From Micropterix aruncella (lineage: Eukaryota > Arthropoda > Insecta > Lepidoptera > Micropterigidae): a stretch of DNA of 64,000 bases. Positions 46,266 to 56,099 of this stretch are shown one piece after another. The stretch lies in the NCBI GenBank assembly GCA_944548615.1, contig OX155967.1:991321-1055320 (forward strand), read 5' to 3'. How positions within the stretch are numbered: position 1 is the stretch's first letter; every line of letters starts with the position of its first letter. Under the pieces are notes generated by a model, which worked only from the letters and a program-made list of their open reading frames with translations, was not told where the DNA came from and ran no database searches. A program made the translations under genes and the position numbers.

Positions 46266-46997
46266 CAGTGTTGCCAGGTCTGGTTCGTTAAATCCCCCCA
46301 CCAAAGTTGGAAAAACCCCCAAATTTCCGGATTTTTAACTAAAATACCCCCAAACAAAAAGACCCAAATCATCGCGGACGGGGGGGGAGGGAGGTTGACA
46401 AACATTGTTGAAGTAAAACACATTTTGAAAAAAAGTGGTCATGTGTATTTATGTACATAATCATTTATTTATTTTTAGTATTTATTAGATAGGTGCATAC
46501 TAAGCTATTTTGAATTTTTCTACTTAAAAAATAGGTAGGTGTAGCAAAATATTAGTAACAAAATAATAGGTAGATACTAGTCATAATATAATCATATCGA
46601 TAGGCATATTAAGAGCGTTACTGCCATTTCATCGGCGAAACAAGCCCGGCAATCGTAAAAAAATTTTTTTTTTCAAAACTAAGACATATATTCAAAATAC
46701 TTTTCAAAACGTCAAACATTATAAAACTGCATCACTTTTTTATTTGAATGTCATTAGATTGCAGTGTTTTGGCCATACTATGACTCGCGGCGATGTTGCC
46801 AATATTGTTAAAATTTTGTAGCCTGTCGTAATGTCCATATTATTATTATTTTTTAGTTTGTTTCTCACCCTCAAAAACCCCATGCTTTTTGAAAATACCC
46901 CCATAAAACCCCCAAGGAGTTTATACCCCCAAATTTCCCCCCAAAGGCTTAAAAAACCCCCAAGTTTGGGGGGAAAACCCCCAATCTGGCAACACTG
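46266..46997. mobile_element. Non-autonomous hAT MITE nested in Gypsy (732 bp)
   Basis: Terminal inverted repeats CAGTGTTGCCAG (46266-46277) and CTGGCAACACTG (46986-46997) are flanked by perfect 8-bp direct repeats GTTCACAG (46258-46265 and 46998-47005), the hallmark of hAT insertion. There is no coding capacity. Both ends are packed with ACCCCCAA-type motifs (for example AAAACCCCCAAATTTCC near the left and AAAAACCCCCAAGTTTGG near the right), probably transposase-binding subterminal repeats. Confidence 0.92.
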
Positions 46998-47122
46998 GTT
47001 CACAGGTTAGAATCAGCGCGTGCTTAAAGCTGTCAAACTTGGGAAGCGTGTAGGAATGTTGAATGTTATGGTACTTACGTGAATTAGGCGAAAATTCCGC
47101 TGCTTCCGTGAATTTTCGGTTC

Positions 47123-47135
47123 GAGGCGGGGGGAT
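47123..47135 (+). promoter_or_regulatory. Polypurine tract before the 3' LTR
   Basis: GAGGCGGGGGGATT directly precedes the TGTGACA start of the 3' LTR at 47136 and would prime plus-strand DNA synthesis. Confidence 0.8.
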
Positions 47136-48465
47136 TGTGACACGATTGCTGTTTTCCCCGATAAATTCGCATTGCACTTTAAGTAAACAACATAACATAA
47201 CAAACACACACATAAGATGCATGCAGCGCCATCTTGATGCAATTCACAAGCTTTGCAAGCTAGGACTGTCATATACGACATACGACTATCGTAGTATCTA
47301 CAAGCGTACATTTGACACCGAATCATTGTCGGCTAGTCGATTGCCACAAGTAAATCTTGTATTCAGTTATGAAAATGGATTTTAGGAAAAAGAATAATTT
47401 TAATTAAGTCGGTAAAAATAAAGAAAGATCAAATTATAAACCAGGATGCTAGGAAAATTAATACAATAATTTATTTGGGTATTATACAATTTTTAATACA
47501 CAAAATCATGATTAACATGGGTAATTAAATTCCGTACGTAAAAACGCGGACACTTAGCCACATTAAATCAGATCCGTTTAACTAGAAATTAAATCTAGTA
47601 TTTTATAAAAATACTGTAACAATTATTCAAATTAATAAAATAAATGTAAATTAAGCACCGGAAGCCTAAACGAGTCGAGTAAGAATCCATCATTAGACGG
47701 CCATGTTTCCGCCCTTTCTTTTTCGAATTCGCAATTCAGCTGGTGCGGTCGATATTAATTGAGAATCCCGTGGTGCACGTAATCAGATAAATTAACCCGG
47801 TGAGTTTTGAAGCGGTTGTTCAATATTTAGATACAAGATGAATCCTTATCCGTTCGGTTGGGAAGGGATGGATTGAAGAGTGAGCCGACTCCCTAGGATT
47901 GGGCAAACTGACTCCTCATTTTCCTTCTCTCCCACTTATTGCTCCTGTGTAATTACAGGGATTCTCCTATCGGATTAATCTTCTCCGTTGGACCATTCCT
48001 GCCGATCTACCTACCGAATCGCAAGACGGTCGACCGCGACCAACGTAAACATCATCGCACGTACGAGAGTGCCGCCCGTCGCATGTACATCAGCCGCCGT
48101 CTCCCGTGGGAAAGCACGGCGTAGAGCGGGAAGAGGAAGAACGGGGATCGGCCAGCCGAAAAGAAACGCGACTCCGTCGAAGATCGTCACATCCTACATT
48201 CCCGTGTCCCCACGTGCTACAATCCAATAAGTGTTCTAAAATCCAATACTTTGTAAGCCGACCCTGGATAAGGATCGCACGTCTTTTGCTCTTCTTTCAA
48301 TGATTCTAGTTTCTACTTTCTTTATATTCTCGTAATGGGGACTAAGATCCCAATAAATCGAATTGTAATAAAAACAAGTGACTTTTACTAAGGGGATTCT
48401 AGTTTCTACAGGTTACTATAGATTCTATAGGTCACCAAAGGTATCCCCCAACTATATATGTCACA
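47136..48465 (+). repeat. Gypsy 3' LTR
   Basis: 1330 bp, same start and end as the 5' LTR and apparently identical by eye in all stretches compared. It is followed by ATATATAT, a candidate target duplication. Confidence 0.95.
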
Positions 48466-48774
48466 ATATATATATATATATATATATATCAAATCACAAT
48501 ATTTTAAATTAATGATAAATTCCGCGCAGTAAAAAATACATTGAAAAAATAAATTCTGAAACCCCGTCAACGCCACCTAGCGGCGAAACGCGGGCATCAT
48601 CATCATCATCATTTATTCATTCCATAAAAGCATTTCACAATACTGAGGAACATGTCAAATTTTACAATCATAATTTACCGGATGATAAAACCGCTTTGAT
48701 TAATTAAAAGAAAAAAAAATAATTGTAATCAGAGGTGATTACTTAAAAATAGTCAAATTTAACAAATTATTATT

Positions 48775-49344
48775 ATGTACAGTGATGAAATAGGTAAAAA
48801 TATGGGCCAATTAATGTTACAAACATCCGGAGAACTGGTAGCTAATCATTGCTTTCCCGGCGCCAGTTTTACTCAAATATTAGAAAAAATAGTTAATAGT
48901 TGTTATTGTCCTGACACTACTTTAATTATTTTTATTGGGAGAAGGGGAAACGCAAATATACATGTATTAATAAAATATTTTGAATTATTGGCACAGTTAA
49001 ATGTGAAAAAAATTGTCTTATTTGCTTTTCCTTATAGTAAATTGTTGCCCGAAATGGAAAATATGTCTAGATATAAACTAAATAATAAATTACATACGTT
49101 GACATTGTATGATGACAAATTCCAATTGTTTGACATAAATACTTTTAATAAGTATTTTTACTCTTTCACAATAGATAATGTTTATCTTTCAAATTTTTGC
49201 AAAAAACAGTTAGCAAATGGGCTATCATATTGTTTGAATTACTCAGGCAAAACATCGGCAAACACCACTGCTACTAATGAGCAGTTAAACGATTTGACAT
49301 TAAGTAATGACAATTCAGAATATGTTGCATATTCTTTAAATTAG
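48775..49344 (+). CDS. LINE ORF1, SGNH/esterase-like protein
   Basis: 189 residues. It begins MYSDEIGKNMGQLMLQ, has an F-P-G-A-S motif near residue 33, a TLIIFIGRRGN block near residue 58 and a long hydrophilic C-terminus. The spacing of SDxxG, PGA and the GxxGN block resembles the SGNH-hydrolase-type ORF1 of CR1/Daphne/Crack LINEs, in which the N-terminal Ser block would normally read GDS. The first block is short here, so the start may lie upstream or the N-terminus is trimmed. The frame ends TCT TTA AAT TAG, where T-TTA-AAT is a slippery heptamer just before the stop. ORF2 follows in the -1 frame. Confidence 0.7.
   Translation: MYSDEIGKNMGQLMLQTSGELVANHCFPGASFTQILEKIVNSCYCPDTTLIIFIGRRGNANIHVLIKYFELLAQLNVKKIVLFAFPYSKLLPEMENMSRYKLNNKLHTLTLYDDKFQLFDINTFNKYFYSFTIDNVYLSNFCKKQLANGLSYCLNYSGKTSANTTATNEQLNDLTLSNDNSEYVAYSLN
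49335..49341 (+). promoter_or_regulatory. Putative -1 frameshift site between LINE ORF1 and ORF2
   Basis: TTTAAAT reads T-TTA-AAT in the ORF1 frame and abuts the TAG at 49342-49344. The -1 frame stays open from here into ORF2, which has no in-frame ATG before its conserved start of similarity. Confidence 0.65.
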
Positions 49345-52337
49345 ACTTTAAGACAATAGAGCGAAACTCTGGCTATGTAATTAATGAAAATGAAAACTTA
49401 AGTAGCAATAATGGTAATTTAATACAATTGTCTTCAGAGAAAATTAATAATATAAATAATCTGATATCCCCATCAGTGGTTATTACTCAAGAAAATATGC
49501 CAAAAAATTGTATAAATCTGGTGCATCAGAATATTCAGGGGATAATAGGCAAAGAGCTAGAATTAGAATTGTTCTTGAACTGTAATCATATCGACATTCT
49601 ATGTATATCAGAATCATGGCTCAAAAGCCATCAGATCATTTTCAGTTCCAATAACCATCAGATTGCCAGCTCATTTAACAGAGTTCGGTTGATACGTGGT
49701 GGCTCTTTAATAATTACAAAGAAATGCTTGAAATTTAAAGAAAGACGTGATATTGTGAGCCTCTCTGTCGAACGAGTTTTAGAGATTGCATGTATAGAAT
49801 TGGAGGAAACCATTGTTATGAGTGTATACAAACCACCATGTGCGCCTTATGAAGCTTTTTATAAAATTATGGAAGATGCCTTATTCAAAATAACCAATAG
49901 TCCTAAAACAATTGTTATTTGTGGAGACTTTAACATCAATATATTAGAAAAAAAATCCTTGACATGTAACTTTTTAAATTTATTTAGATCATTTAACTTA
50001 TATAATGTTTTTCTTGAACCTACGAGGATAACTGCCTCAAGTGCTACTTGTATAGATAATATATTCACAAACATAAAACCCAATTATAAATCACTAATTA
50101 ATATTTTGCACTCTGATCACTGCGGTCAGTTAGTATCATTTCCTAAGAAAAGCACTAGGGTTCTAAGAAAAAATATTAGTTTTATTCCAATTACTGAGTG
50201 CCGTCTAGGGGAATTTAAATCTAGCTTAATTAGCAAATTACAAAGGTTGCCAATTCATGACAATCCTGACCAACTTTATGACTCATTCTTTGAATTAATT
50301 AGAGTTGAATTTAATAGAATCTTCATACCTAAAACGAAATCGATCAGTGATCGCTTATGCTTTAGTGATTGGGCAACTGTTGGTATTTACAAAAGTCGTA
50401 ATAAATTGTATGAACTGTATAATGAAAAAACTTATAATCATAGTGCGACTTTTAAGAAGTATGTAAATAACTATTCCAAAATATTCAAACGAGCCTGTTC
50501 CACTGCGAAGTCAATTTATTTGAAGAATAAGATCAAAAACTCTACAAACAAAATTAAAGCTACATGGAATATTATTAATAATGAAACAAATAGGGTTATA
50601 GCTCGCACAAGGGACTTTCATTTAAAGATAAATAATTTAGACATTAAAGCGGATATGGAAATTGCGACTGAGTTTGAGCGATTTTTTACGAATATACCGT
50701 TAATAACGACTAACGCCCTCAAGTCGTCTTCCATTTCAGCTGAGATGCTACTTAAAGAAAGCGTTTCCGCATGTGTTACCGACTTCGCTTTCACTATTGT
50801 TAACTGCAATGATATAATAAATGCCTTTAAAACAATTGAGATAAAGAAAACTATGGACCTTTGGGGATATTCTGTAAAAACAATTTCATACATCATAGAA
50901 ATAATCGCACCTTATCTAGCCTATATATTCAATTGTTGTGTTACTTCTGGAGTGTTTCCTGATCTGATGAAACATAGTAAAGTTATACCATTATTTAAAT
51001 CTGGCGATACTTCTGATCCCTCGAATTTTCGACCAGTTTCCGTACTTCCCACTTTGAGTAAAATTTTCGAAAAATTAATTCTTAGACAATTGCACACTCA
51101 TTTTAACAAATATAATTTACTTCATAAGAAACAGTTTGGATTTACAAAGGGTTGCTCAACCATAGATGCGGGAACCGAACTATTGACAGGTATATTGAAT
51201 GCCTGGGAAGAGTCACAAGACGCATTAGGCATCTTCTGTGACTTGTCTAAGGCATTTGATTGTGTACACCATGATACACTAGTTAGGAAATTACATCACT
51301 ATGGCATTAGGAACAAGGCTCTTGATCTTCTTACTTCTTACTTGGGAAATAGAATTCAGAAGGTTGATGTAAACGGTAAAAGATCACCAGGATCAATGGT
51401 CACCATGGGTGTCCCACAAGGCTCCATTCTTGGCCCATTTCTCTTCTTAATATACATAAATGATTTACCCTTTCACATAAGGAATAATCACGAAATTGTA
51501 TTGTTTGCTGATGATACTTCTTTGACCTTTAAAATTAGTCGAAAATTGTACAATTATGACGAAGTTAACAATGCACTCTCAAAAGTTGTCCATTGGTTTA
51601 ATGTAAATAACCTACTATTAAATGAAAGAAAAACCAAAGTGATTAAATTTTCTACACCTAATGTTAAGCAGGTACAAACCAATGTAGAAATAAATGGAAC
51701 TAGACTGGAGCCTGTTGCTTCAACTGTGTTTCTAGGGATAACAATTGACTCCAAATTACAATGGGGCCCACAAATTGAGAAAATGTCAGGAAGACTTAGC
51801 TCTGCGGCATACGCAGTTAAAACAATAAGGCGGCTGACTGATGTAGATACAGCAAGAATTGTATACTTTAGTTACTTTCACAGCATTATGTCCTATGGGA
51901 TTCTTCTCTGGGGAAGCTGTGCGGACATCAATAACATCTTTATACTACAGAAACGTGCTGTAAGAGCTATATATAAACTTGGTCCTCGAGTTTCACTTAG
52001 AGAAAAATTCAAAGAGATAAATATTCTTACTGTTGCATCACAATATATATACGAAAATCTGTTGTATGTCCACAAGAATATTGACAAGTTTAAAATAAAA
52101 AGCGACACTCATAATTTTAATACTAGACATAAGCATAACCTTGTTGTACGTGCTACTCGTCTCCACAAAATAAGCAATTCTTTTTTGGGACAATGTATAC
52201 GCTTCTATAACAAACTTCCTCATACTATTGGAGAACTATCTGTAAATAAGTTTAAAGCTACCATCAAAGCAAAATTGTATAAAAAAGCATACTATACAAT
52301 ATCTGATTATGTAAATGACAAAACGGCTTGGGAGTAA
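49341..52337 (+). CDS. LINE ORF2: APE endonuclease and reverse transcriptase
   Basis: An intact frame of about 990 codons. The N-terminal APE endonuclease has LVHQNIQG (Asn), LCISESWLKS (Glu), VICGDFNINI (Asp) and HSDHCGQL (His), the catalytic set, over about residues 30-235 counted from 49428. The reverse transcriptase begins about residue 510 (KVIPLFKSGD..NFRPVSVLP) and has LSKAFDCVHHDTL, GVPQGSILGP and the catalytic FADDTSLTF near residue 693, then FLGITIDSKLQW. The C-terminus contains SYFHSIMSYGILLWGS and ends at 52337. No RNase H domain. This is the organisation of Jockey/CR1-group LINEs. Start is by -1 frameshift or reinitiation. No stops interrupt it, so it may be active or recent. Confidence 0.93.
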   Translation, partial: LDFKTIERNSGYVINENENLSSNNGNLIQLSSEKINNINNLISPSVVITQENMPKNCINLVHQNIQGIIGKELELELFLNCNHIDILCISESWLKSHQIIFSSNNHQIASSFNRVRLIRGGSLIITKKCLKFKERRDIVSLSVERVLEIACIELEETIVMSVYKPPCAPYEAFYKIMEDALFKITNSPKTIVICGDFNINILEKKSLTCNFLNLFRSFNLYNVFLEPTRITASSATCIDNIFTNIKPNYKSLINILHSDHCGQLVSFPKKSTRVLRKNISFIPITECRLGEFKSSLISKLQRLPIHDNPDQLYDSFFELIRVEFNRIFIPKTKSISDRLCFSDWATVGIYKSRNKLYELYNEKTYNHSATFKKYVNNYSKIFKRACSTAKSIYLKNKIKNSTNKIKATWNIINNETNRVIARTRDFHLKINNLDIKADMEIATEFERFFTNIPLITTNALKSSSISAEMLLKESVSACVTDFAFTIVNCNDIINAFKTIEIKKTMDLWGYSVKTISYIIEIIAPYLAYIFNCCVTSGVFPDLMKHSKVIPLFKSGDTSDPSNFRPVSVLPTLSKIFEKLILRQLHTHFNKYNLLHKKQFGFTKGCSTIDAGTELLTGILNAWEESQDALGIFCDLSKAFDCVHHDTLVRKLHHYGIRNKALDLLTSYLGNRIQKVDVNGKRSPGSMVTMGVPQGSILGPFLFLIYINDLPFHIRNNHEIVLFADDTSLTFKISRKLYNYDEVNNALSKVVHWFNVNNLLLNERKTKVIKFSTPNVKQVQTNVEINGTRLEPVASTVFLGITIDSKLQWGPQIEKMSGRLSSAAYAVKTIRRLTDVDTARIVYFSYFHSIMSYGILLWGSCADINNIFILQKRAVRAIYKLGPRVSLREKFKEINILTVASQYIYENLLYVHKNIDKFKIKSDTHNFNTRHKHNLVVRATRLHKISNSFLGQCIRFYNKLPHTIGELSVNKFKATIKAKLYKKAYYTISDYVNDKTAWE

Positions 52338-52559
52338 GGCTTGGACGCATCATAAGAACATAAATTAAAAATAATATTTAATTGTGTCTATATGAATAAA
52401 GAACATTTTGATTTTGATTTTGATTTTGATTTTATCAATAACCAAACAAATAATAATCAATACCATAAAAAGAAAAATTCTGAAACATGCGTAATTAAAA
52501 ACAATGTCAATAAAATCTAAAACTTAGTTCGAAAGTATAGTCATAATATGGTTATTTAT

Positions 52560-52830
52560 AATCAAGCAATTGTGGACGCAATATCATAAAAGTCGTCCAG
52601 TTTGTAAAGGGCATGTTTGACTAACTGATTTTTCAAGCAGGTTTTATATGCTGCGATCTCAAGTCTTTTCGTTGATGATGGCAAAGCATTGAACAATTTA
52701 AAACTAATATATAAAAATGTTTTTTGATATTTAGTCAACCGTACTTTAGGCAATAACACATTGTTTTTATGTCGCGTATTATGGCTATGCCGAGTGGAGT
52801 GAAGCTCGCAATTTAAAACATTCTCTTTGG
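52560..52830 (-). pseudogene. LINE C-terminal fragment
   Basis: The - strand reads VRLTKYQKTFLYISFKLFNA and LPSSTKRLEIAAYKTCLKNQ, the last part of a Jockey/CR1-type reverse transcriptase protein. The upstream part (toward 52830) continues with RHSHNTRHKNN-like sequence. Nothing else of the element is seen. Confidence 0.7.
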
Positions 52831-52839
52831 CGTATAAAA

Positions 52840-54904
52840 GGACTGATATATGTACATGGACGACATGGTAAGGATACCAGCTTTAATAAAAAAAGGGGCG
52901 CAATGTGTTTCTCTGCTTACACCAAAAATTGTCCTAAGGGCTTGCTTTTGTAGCACAAAAACGCGATGGGTATGCGGATGGGCATCATTTGCAGAACGCC
53001 AGCTGAAACCAGTGGCGGCAGTCTTTGCTACTTAATTTGCCGTACCACCGTAGGAAGGCGTGCGAGTGCGCTCACACGGCATATGAAGCCGAAGAATTTG
53101 ACAGGAATATATTCAATCAATCCAACCAACGTTTCAGGGGAATAAACATCGTCAATAATAACAATTTAATTTAATAGTTATAAAGGCCGTTCATCCCGTA
53201 TGTGGGATGGTCATCTTTTCCGTAGACTGGGTCAATTAGGGGATTTTACTACCACTTGCCTGAGATAGGCTGAGTTAGCCCGTGCAAATCCCGACCCAGC
53301 CTACATTCCACTGCCCCAGAGGACTTTTAAACGGCGAAAGCACTCTTGCATATTGTACTGTATCCGAATAAATCTGTTTCGTCCGGGCTGCCGCCTATTA
53401 TAAAACAAATCTTACATATCGCTCGGACATAGATTGGCAAAACTAAAAATATTATATTCTATAAAATTAGTTGATATTGTAACAAAAATCCAAATTTGCG
53501 TGACATGTTCTGTTTCAAAAAACATGTTGCACGCATTGCAACATGTTTCGCTTGTATTTCTCGTGTTTTGTCACATTGGTCTTACTCAGTTTTCGAGTTG
53601 TTTCGGAATCATGGGTCACAATCTCAAAACAATTTCCAAAACCAGATAAAATTGCTAAAAGCTTTGACAGTTGGATCTGTCATAATAGCCGTATTGCACA
53701 GCCCAATAAAAAATGACCCTTCTGGTGTACTTGCCATGACAAAAAAAAAACAAGGGATTTATTTAAACAATCGAGTTCAAAAACAATTTTAATAAATATA
53801 ATAAATATTACCTAAAATATTACTATTTTAGTGAACATGAGTAGCTATGAGTTTTTTTTAAATCTCCTAAAGTTGGTATAACTGCAGGCAGTCCAGTCTG
53901 TCCAATCTAGTCCCACTTCATTGAGGGCATCATTCTTTTCAAAATGGCGCGAGGAAGAGTACTTCTAACTCGCGCCGGGCGACAGAAAACCCATTAAAAG
54001 CCGGGTGATCCGCGAGTTGTGTGCACCAGGAGTGCGGCGTTTTTAAAGTTATGTGAACAAGTTCTCATTTTTCGGTAAGCGTTTAATTCTTTTCGGGATT
54101 CAATTAGATAAACGAGTTTTGTAGTAATGGTGTGTTTCTCTTTCCGTCACAGCGGGTTTTTGGCTGTGCCGCCTTTTTCTATATTCCAATGAAATTTCAA
54201 AAATAAATCGGCCCACCGCGCCTTGATATTTTTCTCGCCTGGATGTCCGTTTGAACTGAAAAACGTATCAAATGTCATATTTCTGAAGTCTACCACATGT
54301 ATGGACAGGAGATTGAAGAAGGAACTACCTGCGAATAAAAGGATCTTGTCTTATAACTTTAAATTTGTAGTTTTATTTTAAAATTGCGAAGGTGTATTCT
54401 CTGTCTTGCCAAATTTAGTGACAAACTAAATTCTTTCCCCGACCCTGGGGTTGTTTTTTTATTGTTCGGTCATAACCTAACCTATAGTATTTTTTTTCTT
54501 TTTCGCGTTTTAAATAAACGCGATGGCGCTCTTATTTCTTCTTGGTATAACGCGATTGGATTGTTAATCTTACGTTATGATATATATTAAATTATTCGGA
54601 GCACATGACACTCGTTTAACTTAACCAAAATCTGTGGAATGTATAAAGAGTGATCGTTTGATAATTAAAAAATTGCCAGCAGAGAAGAAGTTGTAAAATT
54701 AAAATTATGAAACGACTGAAAAATATATGTATATTATAATACAAATATATTAAAACGGACTAGAAAGTTAATTTAATAGCCTCGCAGTGGCTCGTGCCAG
54801 CAAGAGTCTCACAGTACCCACCCTTCAAGCCCCAATACAATTTTGGGTGGGATGGCTCTAAAGACAAAAAACATTCTAGTACAAAACCTGCTCAGAGTCG
54901 GTTC
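52840..54904. other. Intronic DNA without recognised gene
   Basis: Short open frames only. A GC-richer patch at 53180-53400 (CCGACCCAGCCTACATTCCA) may be a small retroelement, but no borders or tail could be fixed. AACATGTTGCACGCATTGCA near 53521 includes a near-palindrome. No splice-supported coding exon found. Confidence 0.45.
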
Positions 54905-55146
54905 AGAGTCGGGCAAAGGACGCCTTGGTCCGCGATAGATTCGGTGCACACCGTTTCACCTTCAATATTGTGTTCGATATCGTCATGCATTTACATTCGA
55001 GGTCTGACGTGGCGCGGGCGCCGAAAATATGACCCCGCGCCACGTCCCTTCTGTCTGCATTCACTCGTTCGATTCGAATTTATCGCGGACCGTGGTACCT
55101 TTTACCCGTTTGTCACACACGATCGGGTGGCAAATGGATCATTTTA
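54905..55146. repeat. Relative of the GC-rich repeat, folded (inverted) form
   Basis: GGACGCCTTGGTCCGCGATA followed by GATTCGGT on the + strand (about 54917-54945) matches 10631-10660. On the opposite strand 55060-55145 matches the outer part of the 59.6-60.0-kb copy. The unit thus carries two inverted pieces of the same family around a GC-rich centre (GGCGCGGGCGCC). Confidence 0.55.
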
Positions 55147-55380
55147 AGGACAGATGACCAGGTCATCTGTCCTTCTTCTTAGGAACTACCCCCTCTTCTT
55201 AGGAAACGTATATGTCCATTTCAGACCCCCTTGGTTATTCGCTAGAGTGCACAGTTGATTAGCTGATGATGCATAACGTATAAACTGCTCAGCAGCGCCC
55301 GTAGGTCATCCCCGGAGGATCTGATCCACCTGTCCAAGACCCAGTCGTGACATGAGAAAAAACAAAGTCCTTTCCAGGTT

Positions 55381-55541
55381 TTATGAAATGAAATGAAATG
55401 AAATGAAATGAAATGAAATGAAAAATACCTTTATTGTACTAACAAAAAAAAAAAATTACATGGGTAAAGAAAACTTAAATTCTATTTTAACTTAGTACAA
55501 ACGGCGGGCTTATCGTTTCACGATTTCTTACAGCCAACCGT
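55381..55541 (-). repeat. Non-LTR 3' tail with AATGA repeats
   Basis: ATGAAATGAAATGAAATGAA (55384-55421) followed by AATACCTTTATTGTAC reads on the - strand as GTACAATAAAGGTATT plus a TTTCA tail. The next bases (to 55541) match the dispersed repeat at 8617-8670. Confidence 0.7.
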
Positions 55542-56099
55542 GTAATATTAAATAAAAGTATCAATACAGCTCACATACATAAACATATACACATAAATAC
55601 ACATATACATACATCCAAATATACATACATACATAAAAAAATATAATTTATAATATAATATATGTATATTATAATAATAAATACATAGAAACTACAGATA
55701 AATAATAATAAAAATAACTGCTTATATATTTATGTTTGTATGTTTTACCCACTTCGAGGAGGCTACCTGATGGCAGTTAAACCGTGAGTTGAGCCGACCC
55801 AGGGTAATGAGCAAGTCATATCGTCATAGTCATATTACAATATCGTCGAGTCTCCTGTTGTCGCGCGAGAATTTTAAAAATAAATAATAGGCATATTTTT
55901 ATGAAATATCGTGCGCGTCTTCTTTGTCTTCCTAAAAATTTATTAAGGACCTAAGATTAGTCATTGACAGATGTCTTTTCAAGTTAGATTCCATTTAGGT
56001 CTATAGAATAAAAATGGAATAGAAAGTTGAATCGATTATCAGATGCACTTTTCGAAAATGATTTTTGAGTTTATGAATTAAACACGAATAAACTACACG
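55542..56099. other. AT-rich spacer
   Basis: ATACATACAT-type simple sequence (55560-55740) and no coding signal. Confidence 0.5.

Larger units (their letters stand above)
39091..48465 (+). mobile_element. Complete Ty3/Gypsy LTR retrotransposon (9.4 kb)
   Basis: Two 1330-bp LTRs (39091-40420 and 47136-48465) start TGTGACA and end TGTCACA. They frame a Lys-type primer-binding site, gag, pol and a polypurine tract. No env-like frame exists between pol and the 3' LTR. A 732-bp hAT MITE with its 8-bp target duplication lies in the 3' non-coding part. Flanks are ATAT on both sides, a plausible 4-bp target duplication, though the AT-repeat context prevents proof. Both ORFs are intact and the LTRs look identical, so insertion was recent. 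Confidence 0.95.
48590..52433 (+). mobile_element. LINE (non-LTR retrotransposon) with SGNH-type ORF1, nearly full length
   Basis: Two long frames (48775-49344 and 49341-52337) are followed by a short trailer with an AATAAA-like ATGAATAAAGAAC and a hexanucleotide tail TTTTGATTTTGATTTTGA (52404-52433). The left border is not defined; a CATCATCATCATCATC run at 48596-48612 and AT-rich sequence precede ORF1. AATTCTGAAAC occurs on both sides (about 48550 and 52475) and might be a target duplication. The class is Jockey/CR1-like (APE endonuclease, no RNase H seen). Confidence 0.85.

Noticed and set aside
45513..47135. Possible env gene making the Gypsy element an errantivirus
   Set aside because: No frame longer than about 90 codons, no signal peptide or membrane pattern, and half of the space is the nested MITE.
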